From Tillus elongatus (taxonomy: Eukaryota; Arthropoda; Insecta; Coleoptera; Cleridae): 64,000 nucleotides of DNA. Below, in pieces: positions 56,078-64,000 of the stretch. The position numbers and the translations under genes are program-made. The stretch is taken from assembly GCA_964006375.1 (NCBI GenBank), contig OZ023265.1, positions 112,423,084 to 112,487,083 on the forward strand. The letters run 5' to 3'. Numbering within the stretch: the first letter of the stretch is position 1; each line of letters starts with the position of its first letter. The notes under the pieces are model-generated. The model worked only from the letters and a program-made list of their open reading frames with translations. It did not search any database and was not told the origin of the DNA.

Positions 56078-57422
56078 ACACTTTTGAGCAAGGCACTAAT
56101 GTGCTATATTTTTCTACAGAGGTTCCATCTACCGTGGACACCTGGAAAGGGTCATTTTTAATTGACCTGGAGTAAAATGCATTTGCGATTTCTGGTTTTA
56201 TAAATGACCTCGTGCTCCCTGAGTCAACGAGCACCCTTAAATTATTTTCCGGCCAGATGACGTAAGGTAGTTCGCTAGCGTTATCTGTTAAATTCATTAT
56301 TGAGAAATTTGGTTTTCCGAGGCACTGTTTTCTAAAAAAATAATGTTCTTCAGGAAACTCGATCGAAGGCCCCGCTGTGTCAGGTTCTTCGATATTATGT
56401 AGCTCTTGTATGTTTGCTTTTGGCTGATTTTGCCTATAATTGTGATTTTGGAAGGTATTTATTGTCGAAATACTCATTGGTGTAGGTTTAAAATAATTCC
56501 TGTTTTCGTTACCTCTAAAAACATTTGAATTTTGATTTGGAAATTGGTTTCCTCTAGGGAAATTTGGTATATTATTAAAATGTTGCCTTTGATTAAAATG
56601 AGCTTGAGAGTTATGGGGATAATTTGTTATTTGAGGTGGCGAATTTTGCACCCTTGGTTTGTAATTAGTATTTTGATTATTTTGATATCTAAATTTTGGA
56701 CGTATATTTGGTTTTTCAGCCTTGTTAATTTCTAATTGAAAATCATTGGTTAACATATTTAAAGCCGTATTTAAATCTATAGGATTTTTAGTCCTCATAA
56801 GAGATCCAATCGGTTCTTTTAAACCACCTAATAATATGCGGAGTGCAAATTTACGAAAATAACCTACTAAGATATTTGCCTCGATTTCAGTACAATGTAT
56901 AGTTAAATATGCAGTTTGTAAATTAAGTAAATGCTGTAAACGGTTAAAAAAATCAAACGGCGTTTTATTGTGCGCCTGTTTGCATTCAGTCATTTCAATA
57001 TTTAAACTATAACAGTCTCTTTTATCTGCGTACGTGCATAACAGAGCACTTTTTAAATCTGCCCAATTTTCGACAGCACAGGAGGAGATATTTATAGCAA
57101 CTTCTCCCTTGATTTTTGACAAAATGCTAGACATCAAATATTCATTTTGAAAGTCCTCAACATTTTCTAAAAAAATGTTTATAAATCGCGGTAATAATTC
57201 TGTTTCTCCGCTAAATTCAGGTAACATGTTAAGATACTCTGACCTTAGAGCAGAAGTTTCATTTTGATTTACTGCCATTTTAACTATATTTACTTGATTG
57301 GTTATTTGTGATTTATTGGAATTTATAATTAATTTACTTTGATTTTTTCCCATATCTAATGAGCTAGAATCAGAATCCGAACTATCGGAGTTATAATGAG
57401 AATTAGGCTCCCTATAAAACAT
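56037..57422 (-). CDS. gag: Errantivirus Gag with protease start
   Basis: A 461-residue frame from the ATG at 57,422. The N-terminus is Ser/Asp-rich (SDSSDSDSSSLDMG). The capsid-like domain has LPEFSGETELLPRFINIF, WADLKSALLCTYADKRDCYS and TPFDFFNRLQHLLNLQ. An Asn/Gln-rich basic region (NYKPRVQNSPPQITNYPHNS and onward) replaces zinc knuckles, as is usual for this group. The frame continues into the protease active site LVDSGSTRSFIKPEIANAF, then loses register at about 56,060, so the rest of the protease lies in the next frame. The capsid part looks intact. Confidence 0.85.
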   Translation of the reverse strand: MFYREPNSHYNSDSSDSDSSSLDMGKNQSKLIINSNKSQITNQVNIVKMAVNQNETSALRSEYLNMLPEFSGETELLPRFINIFLENVEDFQNEYLMSSILSKIKGEVAINISSCAVENWADLKSALLCTYADKRDCYSLNIEMTECKQAHNKTPFDFFNRLQHLLNLQTAYLTIHCTEIEANILVGYFRKFALRILLGGLKEPIGSLMRTKNPIDLNTALNMLTNDFQLEINKAEKPNIRPKFRYQNNQNTNYKPRVQNSPPQITNYPHNSQAHFNQRQHFNNIPNFPRGNQFPNQNSNVFRGNENRNYFKPTPMSISTINTFQNHNYRQNQPKANIQELHNIEEPDTAGPSIEFPEEHYFFRKQCLGKPNFSIMNLTDNASELPYVIWPENNLRVLVDSGSTRSFIKPEIANAFYSRSIKNDPFQVSTVDGTSVEKYSTLVPCSKVFVQKRHVTKILLI

Positions 57423-57654
57423 AAAGGTACTTACAGCAAAATAATCAATACTGCCATAGGTTCTGATATTCTTTCAGCACACACAGGAGTATCTTCTCAG
57501 AACTGGTTCGTTTGTTGCTCGATGCACTGGAACACTTGTTACTGAGTCTCTAACACTTCACTTAGCTACTCAATCCACCAAGTGTGTTAGAAAGTTCGAT
57601 AGCTAATTAATCGTAAAAACGATTCAAATATTATCAATATATTCGATTAGCTAT

Positions 57655-57669
57655 CCTACCGACTGCGCC

Positions 57670-57670
<1 letters not shown>
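57655..57670 (-). promoter_or_regulatory. Primer-binding site (tRNA-Ser type)
   Basis: On the minus strand TGGCGCAGTCGGTAGG overlaps the last base of the 5' LTR. From memory, this is the site used by 17.6, 297 and related errantiviruses. Confidence 0.8.
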
Positions 57671-60350
<2,680 letters not shown>

Positions 60351-60352
60351 AT

Positions 60353-60509
60353 TTTAGTGAATTTTCGGAGAAAAATTCACTAATGGAGAGATCTCGACTT
60401 TTGAACATTGTTTTTAATGAGCGCGAACTGGGACCCCTAGAACCTATATCCGGGGTCACCTTCAATTTTTATATGTTTATGTGTGTATAGATATGTATGT
60501 ATGTATGTA

Positions 60510-60577
<68 letters not shown>

Positions 60578-60850
60578 CGTGTGTGTATATATATATATCA
60601 CACTGATAACTCAAAAAATAATAGACCGATTTTGATAAAATTTGGCATGTACCTTCTTTTGTAAGTGGCTTGGATAAGTTCTTGAGCTAGGTTTTCCGGA
60701 AAAATTTCGAAAAAAAAAATTATCTCAAGAAATAAATAAGCTATGGTAACCAAATTTCGTAGGTAGGTTCATGATATAAAAAGAAAACTATACACCCAAA
60801 TTTATATTTCTATGCTTGTACAATTTGTTTCTGTTAAACAGCTTTTTTCA
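60353..60850 (-). repeat. Family H copy in reverse orientation
   Basis: Begins with the hairpin TTTTAGTGAATTTT / AAAATTCACTAATG (60,353-60,390), then TGAGCGCGAACTGGGACCCC, TAGAACCTATATCCGGGGTC, a TATG/(TA)n core (to about 60,597), TATCACACTGATAACTCAAA, CTTCTTTTGTAAGTGGCTTG and TAGGTTTTCCGGAAAAATTT. The 5' palindrome end was not found. Confidence 0.8.
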
Positions 60851-61487
60851 TTTCATTTTATTATAAGACAAATTGGACGTTTATCCCTTCAATAGTTCAA
60901 CAATTTAACAACTCCTACTACGAAACTAACTTTGGTTTGCTTGGGCTTGAGTTACTTTTAACGCTTCCTCAAAATATAATCTTTTACCTTTAGAACCTGG
61001 CAATGTGGTCGACCTGAACACATGTCTATGTCCATAATTTTATTTTGCAAATTGTCTATTAAACTGCCTGATTTCTACCAAACTGAAGCTTCCTTGTAGA
61101 TGGTTCGCATAAAGTTTCACATCATTCACTTTTACAAAAAAATTTATTCTTTTCAACCAAATTGTTTACACTTCTTAAAAAATGTTTCTCCGTCTCCGTG
61201 GCGTTTTCTGTTTTATTTAACTTTTTTCGTTTTAGCTAGTGTGGTATATGTTTTTGCCTCAAATTCGCAATTCTAGCTGTCAGATTTTTGATGGCTATTG
61301 TTTAATAACATTTATAACTCTATGTTTGACAGTCATGATTTCCTTACATCGATTTTGTTCAATTCATTTTCCATTCAAAATTGTCGTTAAATTGCGCAAC
61401 TTTTTTTGTGGTTTAACCAACTTTGTATCGCTTACGCTTTACGAATTCTCAATAGTGAACATTAAAAATAGGGACACCCCGTGTGCA
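60851..61487. other. AT-rich spacer with no recognisable gene
   Basis: The frame at 61,239-61,511 runs into the mariner-like element's end and has no known motif. Confidence 0.5.
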
Positions 61488-63499
61488 CAGGCTGATTCTT
61501 CAATATTGTGAAAAAAATCAAGGAGCGATTCCTTATAAAAACTAAAGGGGGTTACTATATACACTTATTTCCAAAATTATCTCCATTCGGAGTTACACCT
61601 CTTCAAATGTGTAGGATAAAATGAGGTTTTTATTTAATTTCTCAAACTTGGAGAAACATGGAAGAATAAAATCGTCCATATAACTCTACCTTATCAAAGC
61701 CTTTCCTACTTCAATATTCTCATTCTTCTCTCACCCTGAAAAGAGGTTGAAAATTGCAACACTTAATGAGATTTTCATTGTACATTTTTGTGAGTTTTAA
61801 AATTGCAATTCAAAAAACGTCCTTTTACAGCATCACTCTCTTCAGACCATTTTAGTCTCCCGCATTTTTCTGTGAATTTTTTGAACCAAAAATGAAATAT
61901 ATATCTCGAAATGAACAAAATAATAACAAATATCAGTGTCAAATTAGTTTTCACTGTCTTCTGTGCAAAATTAATTTCTTTGAAGATAATACTTTATCAC
62001 GAATTTTAGCTGAAAATTCTTGCATGCATATTCACTATCTATCGATAAATCCAACTGACACGGGTATTGTCGTGTACGACTTATACGGTCTTCTAAATGT
62101 ATAACTACACAAATTGCTAAATGTGCAATATGCACTTCGTTTAAGGCCTTTCCACCGGTAACGCATCAGCAGCCAGGCGCCTTTATGAAGAAATTTATCC
62201 TGATCCCGTTATTCCGCATCATACCAGGTTTAATCGTTAACATGAACGTCGGAGTGTAAGTGGTAGCTTTGAAAAAATATAGCTGGAAACGGGCACCCTC
62301 AAACAGTGACTCTTCAATGTGAAGAACAGGTGATTAATGAAATCGAAGATAACCCTACAACAAGCACCAATAAAGATTACATTACATTAAATATTAGCCA
62401 GTCAAGCGTTTGGAGAAATCTAAACAAGCAGATTTTGTACCCCTATCATATTCAGCACCTGCAAATAAAGTATACAGCAAAGTCCTCAATTCTGAATGAT
62501 AATTCTCTTTACCGGCGAGGCTAACTTCTAAGGATGTATTAATTAATTTTAATAGCAACCATATATGGACGTTGAGAACTTACATGCGATAAAGGAAAGT
62601 CGTCATCAACACCAGTTGTCTGTTAATGTATGCGTGCGAATTGTTGGAGACTTTCTGATAGGCCAATTCTCTCCATTTAGCTTACTAACTGAAAAAATTT
62701 ATTCGCAGAGTTCTTACAGGAGATTTACCAACAATGCTTGAAGGAGTTGCTATTCGGGTAAGTCAACAAATGTGGTTTATGCACGATGATGTTCCAGCAT
62801 ATTTCAGTTTGGTTGCTCGGCAGTTTATGAATGTTCCATAGCAAACCCAATGGATAGGCCGAGAAGGGACACAACCTTGGCCTCTATGCCCCCCAGACAC
62901 AAATCCCCTCGATTTATTCTCCTGGGGCATCTTAAACAATTGGTTTATATGACTCTAATTGAAAATGTGGAGGATTTTCTATATCGCATTATCACGGCTT
63001 CTGAGACAATTCGACAGACTCCTGGCATTTTTGTGCGTATTCGCTAATAAAGGCCTCGTAGGGTACAGGATTGTCTTGAAGTTGAAGGTGGTCATTGCCA
63101 AAAGATTTTGGAGATGAGTTTTGTATTTTTTGCACTAAATAATTCTGCATAAAATATAAACTAAATGTTACACTCACTATTTTTGTTTTTTATCTCACGA
63201 CTTGTATTTTATTTTTTTGATCAAAAACGGTACATTTCACGAAAAGGAATGCTGATGACTAAAATGGTTTGGAGTCAGTCAGGCTGTGAAAAAGCATTTC
63301 TTCAATTGAAATTTTGAAACTCCAGAAAAATATACAATGAAAAACTCATTAGGGGCTGCAATTTACAACCTCTTTTGAGGGTGAGAGAAGAATAAGAATA
63401 TTGGCGTAGGAAAGGCTTTGATAAGAGAAAGTTATATGGTTTAGTTTTTGACAAGGAATGGCTCCTTGAAATTTTCTGCAATATTAAAGAATGACCCTA
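61488..63499 (+). mobile_element. Mariner-like element with inverted repeats of roughly 300 bp
   Basis: The left end CAGGCTGATTCTTCAATATTG is mirrored by CAATATTAAAGAATGACCCTA ending at 63,499. Further matching mirror blocks: ATCAAGGAGCGATTCCTTAT; TTATCAAAGCCTTTCCTAC; ATTCTTCTCTCACCCT.AAAAG; GACCATTTTAGTC (about 61,844 and 63,257). The left arm contains an extra stretch at about 61,545-61,670. The flanking TA is preserved only on the right. Confidence 0.8.
62110..63110 (+). pseudogene. Decayed mariner-like transposase
   Basis: Plus-strand pieces: ARRLYEEIYPDPVIPHHTRF (first helix-turn-helix region, about 62,170-62,230); NEIEDNPTTSTNKDYITLNI and SQSSVWRNLNKQILYPYHIQ (62,335-62,460, second helix-turn-helix and linker); QQMWFMHDDVPAYFSLVARQ-like sequence near 62,770 (second Asp region); PPDTNPLDLFSWGILNN-like sequence near 62,890 (third Asp region); and VEDFLYRIITASETIRQTPG (62,966-63,030). 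Stops and frameshifts throughout. It belongs to the Tc1/mariner group common in insects and differs from the copies at 22 and 32 kb. Confidence 0.8.
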
Positions 63500-63514
63500 T
63501 ATATTTATACGTAC

Positions 63515-64000
<486 letters not shown>

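Overview
The window looks like nuclear DNA of an arthropod, most likely an insect. It is AT-rich, full of (TA)n microsatellites of 50-130 bp, and carries an errantivirus (17.6/297/TED type), Tc1/mariner, Tigger/pogo, Jockey, Penelope and tRNA-derived SINE sequences. The only host coding sequence I recognise is one 156-bp exon of a neuroligin (43,074-43,229, + strand) with good splice signals. Much of the window is therefore probably intronic DNA filled with mobile elements, but I cannot find the neighbouring exons.

Region by region. 1-3,330: a Jockey-like reverse-transcriptase fragment and one copy of a microsatellite-bearing repeat, here called family H. 3,335-13,320: an old gypsy pol relic split by a young 8.28-kb Ty3/gypsy element (4,500-12,778; two 1,768-bp LTRs, AGGT target duplication). 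That element has open gag and pol frames, but its integrase is cut short and replaced by a second gag-type zinc-knuckle tail. 13,320-20,250: an (ATT)n tract, a SINE, a Tigger-like relic and two LINE relics. 20,250-25,860: clustered H copies, a mariner relic and a solo LTR between (TA)n tracts. 26,400-34,430: a pogo/jerky-like relic, a fold-back element, and a nest in which a Jockey ORF1 relic was hit by a decayed DNA transposon (AAAT duplications, itself carrying a SINE) and by a mariner-like element with inverted repeats of about 325 bp. 36,090-41,000: Tigger and LINE scraps, then an apparently complete 3.7-kb DNA transposon (37,173-40,867) with 38-bp terminal inverted repeats, iterated subterminal motifs and an intron-containing gene for a transposase of about 807 residues. 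43,074-43,229: the neuroligin exon. 46,200-49,110: an inverted-repeat element and more H copies. 51,640-51,960: a Penelope GIY-YIG relic. 52,148-57,932: an errantivirus with broken pol and env inside a (TA)n tract. 60,353-63,499: another H copy and a second long-inverted-repeat mariner relic.

Three things stand out. The first is the intact transposon at 37-41 kb, together with a decayed relative at 29-32 kb that reveals a 4-bp target duplication; I provisionally compare them with the Sola superfamily. The second is the H family, which carries (TA)n tracts between a short 5' palindrome and a 3' hairpin and may explain how these microsatellites spread. The third is the chimeric but recently moved gypsy element, which appears to lack a complete integrase of its own.
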